Source: Streptomyces violaceus
Lineage (GTDB): Bacteria; Actinomycetota; Actinomycetes; Streptomycetales; Streptomycetaceae
Reading direction: 5' to 3'
NCBI GenBank assembly: GCA_000715635.1
Contig: KL569108.1
Span: forward strand, 29,433 to 42,948
DNA: 13,516 nt
Shown: one piece after another, positions 7,179-13,516 of the stretch
Layout: each line of letters begins with the position of its first letter
Position numbering within the stretch: the stretch's first letter is position 1
Notes under the pieces: generated by a model
Seen by the model: only the letters and a program-made list of their open reading frames with translations
Databases searched by the model: none
Told to the model about the DNA's origin: nothing
Program-made: the position numbers and the translations under genes

Positions 7179-7775
7179 ATGAGCGCCGGCGAACAGCGAG
7201 GACGCAAGCCCCGCGCGGACGTCCAGCGCAACCGCGCCGCCCTCCTGGAGACCGCGCAGCGTCACTTCCTGCAGCACGGGGTCGGCACCTCCCTCGAGGC
7301 GGTCGCCAAGGAGACAGGCGTCGGGCCCGGCACCCTGTACCGGCACTTCCCCACCCGGGAAGCGCTGCTGGCGGCCGTGCTGCAGACGCGCTCCGAGGAG
7401 CTGGTCGCCCGCCGGGCGGAGATTGCGCGGCTCGGTGATGCCTCCGAGGCGCTGCGGCAGTGGCTGCGGGCGATGGAGGAGTACTTCAGCGCCTTCAGCG
7501 GGCTGCCGGAACCGCTCATGGCCGCAGCCAGGGAGCGGGAGCCGGACAACCCGCTCACCCTTCCCTGCGATGACCTCATCGCCACCACCGACGAGCGCCT
7601 GCTGGCCGCACAACGTGCCGGCCACGCACGGCAGTCCGTGAAGGGGTACGACCTGTTCCTCGCGGCTGTCTCTGTTGCCTGGATCAGCGGCACCGGCGCC
7701 ACCGACGAAGAATCACTCGGCCGTCTGCGCGCTCTCATCGAGAGCGGATACCGCGAACAGGACGACGAGGAGTAG
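7179..7775 (+). CDS. TetR/AcrR-family transcriptional regulator
   Basis: The 198-residue protein has the typical N-terminal TetR DNA-binding domain (about 14-60: RNRAALLETAQRHFLQHGV, then helix-turn-helix TSLEAVAKETGVGPGTLYRHF at 37-57). A helical C-terminal ligand domain follows, of the kind seen in many actinobacterial TetR proteins. AGGAGGG lies 4 bases before the ATG. Its own upstream region has a palindrome between the -35 and -10 boxes, suggesting self-repression relieved by a small molecule. It precedes, on the same strand, a NADP-type reductase (135 bases later) and a nitroreductase, and probably controls them. The effector is unknown; an electrophile or quinone/nitro compound would fit the neighbours, but this is inference. 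Confidence 0.93.
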   Translation: MSAGEQRGRKPRADVQRNRAALLETAQRHFLQHGVGTSLEAVAKETGVGPGTLYRHFPTREALLAAVLQTRSEELVARRAEIARLGDASEALRQWLRAMEEYFSAFSGLPEPLMAAAREREPDNPLTLPCDDLIATTDERLLAAQRAGHARQSVKGYDLFLAAVSVAWISGTGATDEESLGRLRALIESGYREQDDEE

Positions 7776-7867
7776 GCCACCGGCCGCTCTCCTTACAGCC
7801 GGACGCCGGCGCCGTAGGTCATTCCTGCGGTGTCGCATGCCCGCACGCAGTCATCCATCACACCCGG

Positions 7868-7887
7868 CCACCCCTTCAAGGGGGTGG
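7868..7887 (+). promoter_or_regulatory. 7-bp hairpin in the leader of the reductase gene
   Basis: CCACCCC (7868-7874) pairs with GGGGTGG (7881-7887) around TTCAAG. It ends about 10 bases before the ribosome binding site GAGAGGGA of the reductase. It may be a weak terminator after the TetR gene, an RNA element, or an operator. Confidence 0.4.
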
Positions 7888-7910
7888 CGCAACCTCGAGA
7901 GGGACGACTC

Positions 7911-8645
7911 ATGAAAATTGGCGTTATTGGCACAGGGCCGATCGGGACGACGCTGGCGCGCAGGCTCAGCGCCGGCGGACACGACGTTGCGGTGGCCAAC
8001 TCCCGGGGACCCGAGACGATCGATGCCGAGGCGCTGGAATTCGGGGCGCACGCGGTGACCGCGGCCGACGCCGTCCAGGGCAAGGACGTCATCGTTCTGT
8101 CCATCCCGTTCGGGCGAATCCCGGCGGTGGCGCCGTTGTTCGCCTCCGTACCCGGCCAGACCGTAGTCATCGACACCTCCAACTACATGCCCCACCGGGA
8201 CGGCGCCATCGAATCGGTGGACAACGGCCAGGTGGAAAGCCTGTGGGTCACCGAGCAGCTGGGGCGGCCCGTGGTCAAGGCGTGGAACGCCGTGCTGTCA
8301 CAAACGTTCCAGGCCAAGGACGCTCCGGCGGGCGCCCCGGACCGCATCGCGCTGCCGGTCGCGGCCGATTCCGAGGAGGCGCGGCGTGTGGGCATGCGCC
8401 TGGTGGACGAAACGGGCTTCGACCCCTTCGACGCCGGCACTCTGGCCGACTCCTGGCGCCAGCAGCCGATGACCCCCGCCTACTGCACCGAACTGGGTCT
8501 GCAGGACCTGGAGAAGGCCCTTGACTCGGCCGACCGGGACGAGGCCCCGCGCAACCGGGACCGCATGATGGAGCGCTACTTCGAGCACGCCTCCACGCCC
8601 ACGCTGGAGCAGCTCGTCGAGCTCAACCGCTCCCTCCACCGCTGA
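7911..8645 (+). CDS. NADP-binding reductase of the F420H2:NADP oxidoreductase-like family
   Basis: From the ATG at 7911 the product has 244 residues. It opens with the dinucleotide motif GVIGTGPIG (4-12) and NSRGPE after the second strand, the pattern of the NADPH-dependent F420 reductase/NADP-oxidoreductase coenzyme F420-dependent family (COG2085-type). Known members move hydride between NADPH and F420; many actinobacterial relatives act on other substrates, so the exact reaction is open. GAGAGGGA (7897-7904) about 6 bases upstream supports this start. The open frame extends to 7830, but that extension reads through the hairpin and lacks a ribosome binding site. The C-terminal half (WRQQPMTPAYCTELG) is helical, as in the family. 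It lies in a TetR-reductase-nitroreductase row and could supply reduced cofactor for redox detoxification. Confidence 0.9.
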   Translation: MKIGVIGTGPIGTTLARRLSAGGHDVAVANSRGPETIDAEALEFGAHAVTAADAVQGKDVIVLSIPFGRIPAVAPLFASVPGQTVVIDTSNYMPHRDGAIESVDNGQVESLWVTEQLGRPVVKAWNAVLSQTFQAKDAPAGAPDRIALPVAADSEEARRVGMRLVDETGFDPFDAGTLADSWRQQPMTPAYCTELGLQDLEKALDSADRDEAPRNRDRMMERYFEHASTPTLEQLVELNRSLHR

Positions 8646-8729
8646 CACAGCGTGCGCTGCCGCCGCGTCCAACCCTCGTGAGACACAACCGTGGTCTCCG
8701 CCACGGACCCACCCTTGAAAGGAATCGTT

Positions 8730-9437
8730 TTGCCCCCCACAGTTTCGCCCATCACCGACATCGTGCGCTCCCGGTACTCCGTCCGGAAGTTCCACCCCAC
8801 ACCGCTGTCCCCGTCGGACATCCGCGGCGTGCTGGAAGATGCTCAAGCCGCCCCGTCGAACTGCAACACCCAGCCCTGGACGGTGCATGTCGTCTCCGGT
8901 GCGGCGCGCGACGCCCTGAGCAAGGAACTCCTCAAGGCCGATGAGGAGGAGCGGTTCTCCCCCGACTTCTCCTTCAGCTACGCCGACTTCGGGGAGGGCG
9001 CCTATCTCGACCGGGCGCACGACCACGCCGCGACCGTGTACGGAGCTCTGGGAATATCCCGCTCGGACCGGGCGGCAAGGAACGCGCATGCCCGGGAGAA
9101 CCTGGACTTCCACGGAGCTCCCCACGCCGCGTTTCTCTTCATGCCGAAGTTCGGCGACGGGGTGCGGGTGGCCGGTGACATCGGCATGTACGCACAGAAT
9201 TTCCTGCTCTCGCTGACGGCCCGGGGGCTCGGCGGCATTCCGCAGACCATGCTCGGGATGTACGCCGACACCGTCCGCGAGTTCCTGGACGTTCCCGAGG
9301 ATCTCAAGCTGCTGTTCGGCATCTCCTTCGGTACCGCCGACTTGGCGGCTCCGGCGAACAGCTTCCACGTGGGACGCATCGCGCTTGAACAGAGCGTTGT
9401 CCTGCACGACACCCCTGGAATCCTCGACGCGCAGTAG
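8730..9437 (+). CDS. Nitroreductase-family FMN oxidoreductase
   Basis: From a TTG at 8730 the product has 235 residues. RSRYSVRKF (13-21) is the FMN-phosphate loop, APSNCNTQPW the second flavin-contact motif, GLGGIPQTM the central family motif and HVGRIALEQSV the C-terminal arm. Such enzymes reduce nitroaromatics, quinones or other electron-poor compounds with NAD(P)H. AAAGGA (8718-8723), six bases before the TTG, decides this start; an in-frame GTG at 8691 would add 13 residues but has no ribosome binding site. It lies 84 bases after the F420-reductase-like gene and probably belongs to the same TetR-controlled unit. Unlike many short nitroreductases it has a long acidic insert (about residues 76-100, EEERFSPDFSFSYADFGEG). 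Substrate unknown. Confidence 0.92.
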   Translation: MPPTVSPITDIVRSRYSVRKFHPTPLSPSDIRGVLEDAQAAPSNCNTQPWTVHVVSGAARDALSKELLKADEEERFSPDFSFSYADFGEGAYLDRAHDHAATVYGALGISRSDRAARNAHARENLDFHGAPHAAFLFMPKFGDGVRVAGDIGMYAQNFLLSLTARGLGGIPQTMLGMYADTVREFLDVPEDLKLLFGISFGTADLAAPANSFHVGRIALEQSVVLHDTPGILDAQ

Positions 9438-9580
9438 TGCGCGCTCAGCCGAACTGAGTCTTCATGGCCCCCGCATCCGCATCGCTGGGGACTGAAAGAA
9501 CTGGTTCAGTGGCGATGTCGTACTCGCCCAGGCGACCAGCAGCACGCTCGCCTCCTGGCTCCGGCCCGGCCCGGCCACCC

Positions 9581-9775
9581 GTGGACGGGCTGGTCGTTCT
9601 CCGCCGGGTGGGGAACGCGGAGACCTTGACCGTCCCCCTGGTAGAGCCCCGCCTGGTCGTGGAGGTCGATGTCGACGCGGCCCGGGACAGCGTCGGCCGC
9701 TGGCGCCACGCGGCGCGCTGGCACCGCGCTCGACCGGACCTCTCCCCCGCCGAGGTTTTCCCGTTCGGCGGCTGA
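9581..9775 (+). pseudogene. Remnant of an ATP-dependent DNA ligase (C-terminal end)
   Basis: The frame ending at the TGA 9773-9775 carries about 64 residues that look like the very end of actinobacterial ATP-dependent DNA ligases. After a degenerate stretch comes VEPRLVVEVDVDAARDS, then GRWRHAARWHRARPDLSP and AEVFPFGG, matching the usual pattern VEP.LVVEV..D.A...GRWRH..R..R.RPDL.P.DV. In ligases this is the last strand and helix of the OB domain. No nucleotidyl-transferase domain (KxDG) exists upstream in any frame, as the nitroreductase gene ends at 9437. The same frame is open from an ATG at 9464, but the first ~39 residues are low-complexity and unrecognised. The 517 bases between 9438 and 9954 therefore hold this broken gene end plus a promoter region. 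Recognition is by eye. Confidence 0.65.
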
Positions 9776-9841
9776 CCGTAACCGCTCGGCACACACGCGG
9801 GCGGCCGGGGCGCTGTGGATGCCTTTCACTGCTTTTCACCA

Positions 9842-9908
9842 CACGTGCACCCTATTGATCCATTCGAGTGGTTTACCCGCGCGGACACGGCCATTTGACG
9901 CACGTGCA
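9842..9908 (+). promoter_or_regulatory. Two CACGTGCA direct repeats before the peptide operon
   Basis: CACGTGCA occurs at 9842-9849 and again at 9901-9908, each containing the palindrome CACGTG, within a relatively AT-rich 100-base stretch upstream of the peptide gene. TTGACG (9895-9900) directly before the second copy is a possible -35 box; only weak -10 matches (TGTAGT near 9922) follow. The repeats could be sites for a regulator encoded elsewhere. Confidence 0.45.
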
Positions 9909-9954
9909 TGGAGACGCTCCCTGTAGTGAACGCGTACTTCTTCCAGGAGGAACG

Positions 9955-10146
9955 ATGACGATCGAAGTGCTGCGGAAAGACTGCGTCACGCTGGAGGCGG
10001 AGCTGTTGGAGGAGCTGGTGACCTCCAACGAGACGCCGGTCAGTGACGCCCCGCCGCCCACCCCCGAGGGATTGGGCAGCGACCGCCCGACCCTGCTCAC
10101 CCTGCTCCTCTCGCCGAAGGAGCCGAAGGAGCCCCGCCGCCGGTGA
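9955..10146 (+). CDS. Small peptide, first gene of a coupled operon; candidate peptide precursor
   Basis: The 63-residue product starts at ATG 9955 behind the strong site CCAGGAGGAAC. An upstream in-frame ATG (9868) would cross the promoter region and lacks a site. Residues 1-21 form a probable acidic helix (TIEVLRKDC, LEAELLEELV), like leader peptides of ribosomally made, modified peptides (RiPPs). Residues 22-45 are rich in Thr/Ser/Pro/Asp, then come a hydrophobic LLTLLL and a basic KEPKEPRRR tail. There is one Cys (C10), in the putative leader, so lanthionine formation is unlikely. Its TGA overlaps the GTG of the next gene (GTGA, 10143-10146). The tail codons hold two GAAGGAG runs (10116-10122, 10125-10131) that probably serve as the ribosome binding site of that gene. 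I do not recognise the family; the precursor role is inferred from size, position and composition. Confidence 0.72.
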   Translation: MTIEVLRKDCVTLEAELLEELVTSNETPVSDAPPPTPEGLGSDRPTLLTLLLSPKEPKEPRRR

Positions 10147-10937
10147 TCACCGAGAGGTCACGTGCTGCCCACTGCGCCTCCGCCGAACTCCTGGCGAGCA
10201 GAGCCCTGGAGGCCCTGAAGGGCGCAGGGGGCAGCACGATCGTGGCGTCGCTTCTCCAGGAAGCGGCAGGGGCCGATGGGACCACCGGGGCGACCGGCCT
10301 GGTGACCGCGACGGGCGCCGTGCGCCTGTTGGGGGCGGACGCGCTGGCTCCCTACGTGCTGACCGGTCAGACTCCTGCACCGGAGGAGTGGGCCGCCGTA
10401 CGCCTCACCCTGGCGGCGCTGCCTCCCGCCGCGCCCCCGCGCGGGCCGGAGCCGCCGTGGATCCGGGCTTGGATCGACTGGGGCCTGGTCACACTGCTGG
10501 CCCGCCTCGCTCCCGGCACCCCGCAAGCTTCGCCCCCGATGCCGTCAGGGCCACCCCACTGCGACAGCACCGTGCCCCGCCACCACTCCGCGACCCGGAC
10601 TCCCCAGGGCGGAAGCGGAGAGGGCTGGGTGCCGTGGGCGCTGCGGATGGGACAACTGGCGTCACTGGCCCTGCCCGGCCTGGACACTCCCGTTCACGAG
10701 GCCGCACGCTCCGGTGCCGAGGCGCTGGCCCGGGGCGCCACCCGCAGCCTGCTGCGGCGGGACTTCGTCACCGCGGCGCGCGTGACCCGCTGGCTGGCCT
10801 GGCTGGCAGCCGACAACGTCGCCCTCGCCCTGGACCCGGCCCTGCTCGTCGAGGACATCGCCCTGCGCGGCGGCGGAAACCGCTGCCTCCTGGACGTGGA
10901 GATCTGCCACCACATGCTCGGCTTGGAGGGCGTATGA
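10143..10937 (+). CDS. Unrecognised Ala-rich helical protein of the peptide operon
   Basis: The 264-residue product starts with the GTG that overlaps the peptide stop. It is Ala/Leu-rich and looks wholly helical with no signal peptide and no clear membrane span. Trp-rich segments (WIRAWIDWGLVTLLARLA about 105-121, WVPWALRMGQLASLALPG about 162-179, WLAWLAADNVALAL) recall tandem-helix or alpha/alpha-barrel proteins. A Pro/His/Ser-rich linker (about 125-160) divides it into two halves. Near the end CLLDVEICHHMLG holds two Cys/His pairs that could bind metal, but this is not a known motif to me. It ends in ATGA (10934-10937), overlapping the next start, so its dose is tied to its neighbours. It may handle or modify the peptide; function unknown. 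Confidence 0.8.
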   Translation: MITERSRAAHCASAELLASRALEALKGAGGSTIVASLLQEAAGADGTTGATGLVTATGAVRLLGADALAPYVLTGQTPAPEEWAAVRLTLAALPPAAPPRGPEPPWIRAWIDWGLVTLLARLAPGTPQASPPMPSGPPHCDSTVPRHHSATRTPQGGSGEGWVPWALRMGQLASLALPGLDTPVHEAARSGAEALARGATRSLLRRDFVTAARVTRWLAWLAADNVALALDPALLVEDIALRGGGNRCLLDVEICHHMLGLEGV

Positions 10938-11805
10938 GCACGGCGCTGGCCCAGACAGCCCATGACGTTGGTTCCCGCGCCCTGCACTGGCTGCACGCAC
11001 ATAGACAAGCGGGCGCGCTGGACGGCCCGGACCTCGCCGGAGACATGAAGGCCTACACGGCCCTGCTGGAGACCGCTCTGGCCGCCTCGCTGGTCCTGCG
11101 CGACGGTGCCTCGGGCGGCGAACAGTGCGCACTGGCCCACGAGTTGCTGGACTTCGCCTGGGCACAGCTGAAGGACGGCACACTGCTCTACGAGCGTCTC
11201 CTGCGCCAGCCTCTCGCCACCGATGCCGTTGAGGGGTACGCCCACTTCGCGCGAGTCGGCTACCGCCACACCGGCATGGAGCGGCTCATCACGCACTTCG
11301 CCGCGACGGGCACTGCCCGGACCGTCGAATACGTGCCCAACCGTCGGCTCGCCATCGCCATCGCCAACGCCCTCCGCGTCACCGGCCACGACCAGGGCGC
11401 GGACGACTGGGAGAGGCTGACGCGGGCAACCTGGCTCGGCAGCACCCCGCAGCCCTGGCACCTCGACTGGATGACCGGCTACGCCATCACCCACACCGTC
11501 TTCCACCTCACCGATGGACCGACGTCTGGGCAGAGACCGGCCAGTGGGACCTGGTGGGCGAACTGCTGATCATCGGCAGCTGCCTGCCCGAACCATACGT
11601 TGAGCTCGGCGACTGGCAGCGCCTGGCCGAGTTCCAGCACGCGGACGGCCTGGTGCCCCGTGACGACCACCCCGTCGACGACGACCATGCCACCCGCTTC
11701 CAGGACCACCAGCACCCCACCGTCGTGGCAACCGTCGCCGGCACCATCGCCCTCACTCGAGCCCTGAACACCCCTCCCACCCGCACGCCCGACACTCACG
11801 CATGA
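10934..11805 (+). pseudogene. DUF6895-like protein, broken by a frameshift near 11516
   Basis: From ATG 10934 (GGAGGG at 10925-10930) the frame runs 211 residues to a TGA at 11567-11569. Its text (RALHWLHAHRQ, YTALLETALAASLVLR, GYAITHTVFHLTD) resembles the all-helical DUF6895 family of Streptomyces. After GAT at 11513-11515 the homology jumps frame: bases 11518 onward read TDVWAETGQWDLVGELL, then HPTVVATVAGTIAL, and stop at 11803-11805. Restoring one base (or the four expected if the family motif LTDWG were whole) gives about 290 residues, the usual length as I recall it. As written, the C-terminal quarter is lost. Either the gene is inactive, the base is a sequencing error, or frameshifting occurs. 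Its restored stop overlaps the serine hydrolase start (ATGA, 11802-11805), which argues that the full frame was functional until recently. Confidence 0.75.
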
Positions 11806-12887
11806 CCTCCCACAGCGACAGCCCGGCGGACGCCGCGGACCGCCTGCACGCCCCCGCACCGGTGCGCGACGCCCTGCACGCTCTGCTGTCCGCAGCACCA
11901 CAGGCCAGCACCACCGCGATCGGCCTGCACCGCAAGGGCCGCCGCGCGCTGCTTGTCCGCGGCCGCACCGCGCACCACGGCGGCGTACCGGCCGACGCCG
12001 GCACCCGCTTCGAAGTCGGATCCCTCACCAAGACGTTCACCGCCCTACTGCTGGCCGAACAGGCCGCCCGCGGCGAGCTGGATCTCCACGACCCCCTCGC
12101 CCGCCACCTGCCTGCCGGCACCGCCCTGCCCCCGAACGGCACCGTTCTCACCCTCACCCACCTGGCCACCCACACCTCCGGGCTGCCTCGCCTCCCGCCC
12201 GGCCTGCTGCGCTCCGCCGCGCCACGGCTGCTCACCAACCCCTATGCCCGCTTCACCACGGACGACGTGTTGCACACACTGGCCCGCACCCGCCTGCGGG
12301 CCGCACCCGGCACCCGCGTGCGCTACTCCAATTTCGGGGTCGGTCTGCTCGGCTACGCCCTGACCGGCGCGGCCAGCCTCGGCCACACCTCGTACCCCGC
12401 CCTGCTCGACGACCGCGTACTCATGCCCTTCTACCTGCGAGACACCGGCTGCACCACCACCGCACCCACGGGAGGCACGCAAGTCACCGGCCACTGGCGC
12501 CGCCGGGTCCGGCCCCCGTTCCACATCCCCGGTCTCGCCGCCGCTGGAGCCCTCCGATCCAGCGCCCGTGACCTGCTCACGTTCGTCGAGAACCTCCTCG
12601 ACCCGGCCTCCGCCGAGGTCCCGACCGCGCTCCGGGCCGCTCTGTTCGATGTACAGCGCCCACGGCTCCGCCTGCCGCGTGGCAGCGGCCTGGCGCTGAT
12701 CTGGAACATCCGTCCCCGCCGCGACGGCTCGCACCTCTACCACCATTCCGGCGGCACCCGCGGCTGCACCGCCTTCGCCGGTTTCAACCCCCACCACGGC
12801 ACGAGCCTGGTGGCCCTGGCGAACACCGCACCCGGCGCGGGCAACACCCTCATCCAAGACGCGTACACCACCCTCCTCGCCCTGTAA
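11802..12887 (+). CDS. Serine hydrolase, beta-lactamase/class C family, cytoplasmic
   Basis: The 361-residue protein has the three active-site motifs of the penicillin-binding-protein/class C beta-lactamase fold: SLTK (74-77; nucleophile S74, base K77), YSN (175-177) and HSG (315-317, in place of KTG). THLATHTSGLP is the usual family landmark. Relatives include beta-lactamases, D-aminopeptidases and esterases. There is no signal peptide or lipobox, so unlike true beta-lactamases it should stay in the cytoplasm. Its ATG overlaps the restored DUF6895-like stop and no ribosome binding site is visible upstream, so its translation likely depends on ribosomes arriving from that gene. In this operon it could cleave, epimerise or ligate the small peptide, or act as an immunity or maturation peptidase; these roles are speculative, the fold assignment is not. 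Confidence 0.92.
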   Translation: MTSHSDSPADAADRLHAPAPVRDALHALLSAAPQASTTAIGLHRKGRRALLVRGRTAHHGGVPADAGTRFEVGSLTKTFTALLLAEQAARGELDLHDPLARHLPAGTALPPNGTVLTLTHLATHTSGLPRLPPGLLRSAAPRLLTNPYARFTTDDVLHTLARTRLRAAPGTRVRYSNFGVGLLGYALTGAASLGHTSYPALLDDRVLMPFYLRDTGCTTTAPTGGTQVTGHWRRRVRPPFHIPGLAAAGALRSSARDLLTFVENLLDPASAEVPTALRAALFDVQRPRLRLPRGSGLALIWNIRPRRDGSHLYHHSGGTRGCTAFAGFNPHHGTSLVALANTAPGAGNTLIQDAYTTLLAL

Positions 12888-12961
12888 CAGCCGGTCGGCT
12901 CCCAGCGGTTCATCCGGCCTGGGGCACACAGAGCACGGCTCGTGACAGGAGACTCCGCGAG

Positions 12962-13272
12962 GACCTCGAAGGCGATGAGTTCCAGGCCGCGTACACCGAA
13001 GTGATCGCGCAGATCATCGAGGCCAAGCGGGAACACCGCGAACCGCCGCGGAGGCCGGAGCCGGAGGACAAGCCCGGCAAGGTCGTCGACCTGATGGCGG
13101 CCCTGCAGGAGTCTGTACAGAAGGCCCGGGCCTCGCGCGGCGAGGACGCCGACGTGCACGAGCTGCCGAAGAAGAAGGCCGCGAGGAAGCAGCCGGCCAA
13201 GAAGGCGGCGGCGAAAAGACCACGAAGAAGGCCGCGGCCGAGAAGACGTCCGGGCGCCGGCCGCGCAGCGCC
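12962..13272 (+). pseudogene. Remnant of the NHEJ protein Ku (C-terminal end, frameshifted)
   Basis: Reading from about 12962 gives DLEGDEFQAAYTEVIAQII, then EAKREHREPP and GKVVDLMAALQESVQKA, followed by a Lys/Ala tail (KKKAARKQPAKKAAAK). This matches the end of actinobacterial Ku proteins, where a conserved AAL..S...A helix is followed by lysine-rich repeats that contact DNA. The upstream Ku core (about 250 residues) is absent: 12888-12961 has no homology in any frame. At about 13214-13217 one A seems lost from an A-run; shifting frame there restores KTTKKAAAEKTSGRRPRSA to about 13272, while the written frame becomes Arg/Pro-rich. An open frame from GTG 13001 to 13348 exists but is not a real gene start. 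A decayed end-joining gene, on the same strand as the ligase remnant. Confidence 0.75.
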
Positions 13273-13453
13273 TGGTGCACATGCCGAGCGCCGTTTCCGG
13301 CCTGCACGTCGCGCACGGCGGTACCTGATCCGGGCTGCCCGGGCATAGGAGGACGCCAGATCGGTGGGACCTCTGTCGTTGCGTTCCCAGTACCGCGCGG
13401 GCGGTGCTACGTGTTCAACGAGGCGCGGCGCCGGCAGGCGTCATGACGGGCTA

Positions 13454-13493
13454 GGGAGCGGCGCTCGACCTCCCCAGGCGTTGCGCCGCTCCC
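13454..13493. terminator. Long GC hairpin, 11-bp stem
   Basis: GGGAGCGGCGC (13454-13464) pairs perfectly with GCGCCGCTCCC (13483-13493) around an 18-base loop. No T-run follows, as is common in Streptomyces terminators. It could end transcription from the peptide operon or from the gene beyond the window. The 168 bases after the Ku remnant show no supported gene. Confidence 0.5.
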
Positions 13494-13516
13494 GACCAGC
13501 ACACGTCAGTTACCCG

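Noticed and set aside
4763..7231. 822-codon open frame on the minus strand
   Set aside because: It runs antisense through the symporter, dehydrogenase and MmyB-like genes, has no recognisable domain and shows the composition typical of shadow frames in GC-rich DNA.
9445..9842. Minus-strand frames in the gap after the nitroreductase
   Set aside because: Arg/Pro/Ser-rich, no convincing start and antisense to the ligase-like remnant.
9868..9954. Longer start for the small peptide
   Set aside because: The extension has no ribosome binding site and crosses the promoter-like region; ATG 9955 has an excellent site.
10043..11569. 508-codon frame covering the helical-protein gene and the DUF6895-like gene
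   Set aside because: Only the part from 10934 has protein-like sequence; the first half is an Arg/Pro/Gly-rich shadow of the 10143-10937 gene.

Overview
The window is very GC-rich, uses G/C-ending codons, has GTG and TTG starts, purine-rich ribosome binding sites and many start/stop overlaps. Together with its gene families this points to an actinomycete, most likely Streptomyces (inference from style and gene content; no marker gene is present). No tRNA, rRNA, CRISPR array or transposase gene was seen.

Layout. Positions 1-2371 are on the minus strand: an FCD-type GntR regulator, then an nfeD-like membrane gene, then an SPFH/band-7 (stomatin-like) gene cut by the window edge. NfeD and SPFH proteins are a well-known membrane-microdomain pair. 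Positions 2436-5150 (plus) hold a D-tartrate dehydratase of the enolase superfamily and a DctA-type dicarboxylate symporter. Together with the divergent GntR gene and a perfect 12-bp palindrome in the shared promoter region they form a compact uptake-and-dehydration module turning D-tartrate into oxaloacetate. Positions 5351-7054 carry a short-chain dehydrogenase and an XRE/MmyB-type regulator; an identical 18-bp sequence lies upstream of both genes in opposite orientation, within a longer conserved block. Positions 7179-9437 hold a TetR regulator, an F420H2:NADP-oxidoreductase-like Rossmann reductase and a nitroreductase, a probable redox-stress or detoxification set.

Positions 9438-13516 are the most unusual part. 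A four-gene, start-to-stop overlapping operon (9955-12887) encodes a 63-residue peptide, an unrecognised Ala-rich helical protein, a DUF6895-like protein broken by a frameshift, and a serine hydrolase of the beta-lactamase/class C family without a signal peptide. The layout resembles a small peptide natural-product or signalling cassette of a type I do not recognise. It is bracketed by two decayed DNA-repair gene ends on the same strand: the C-terminus of an ATP-dependent DNA ligase (about 9581-9775) and the frameshifted C-terminus of a Ku end-joining protein (about 12962-13272). This suggests that the cassette replaced or was inserted into an old non-homologous end-joining locus.
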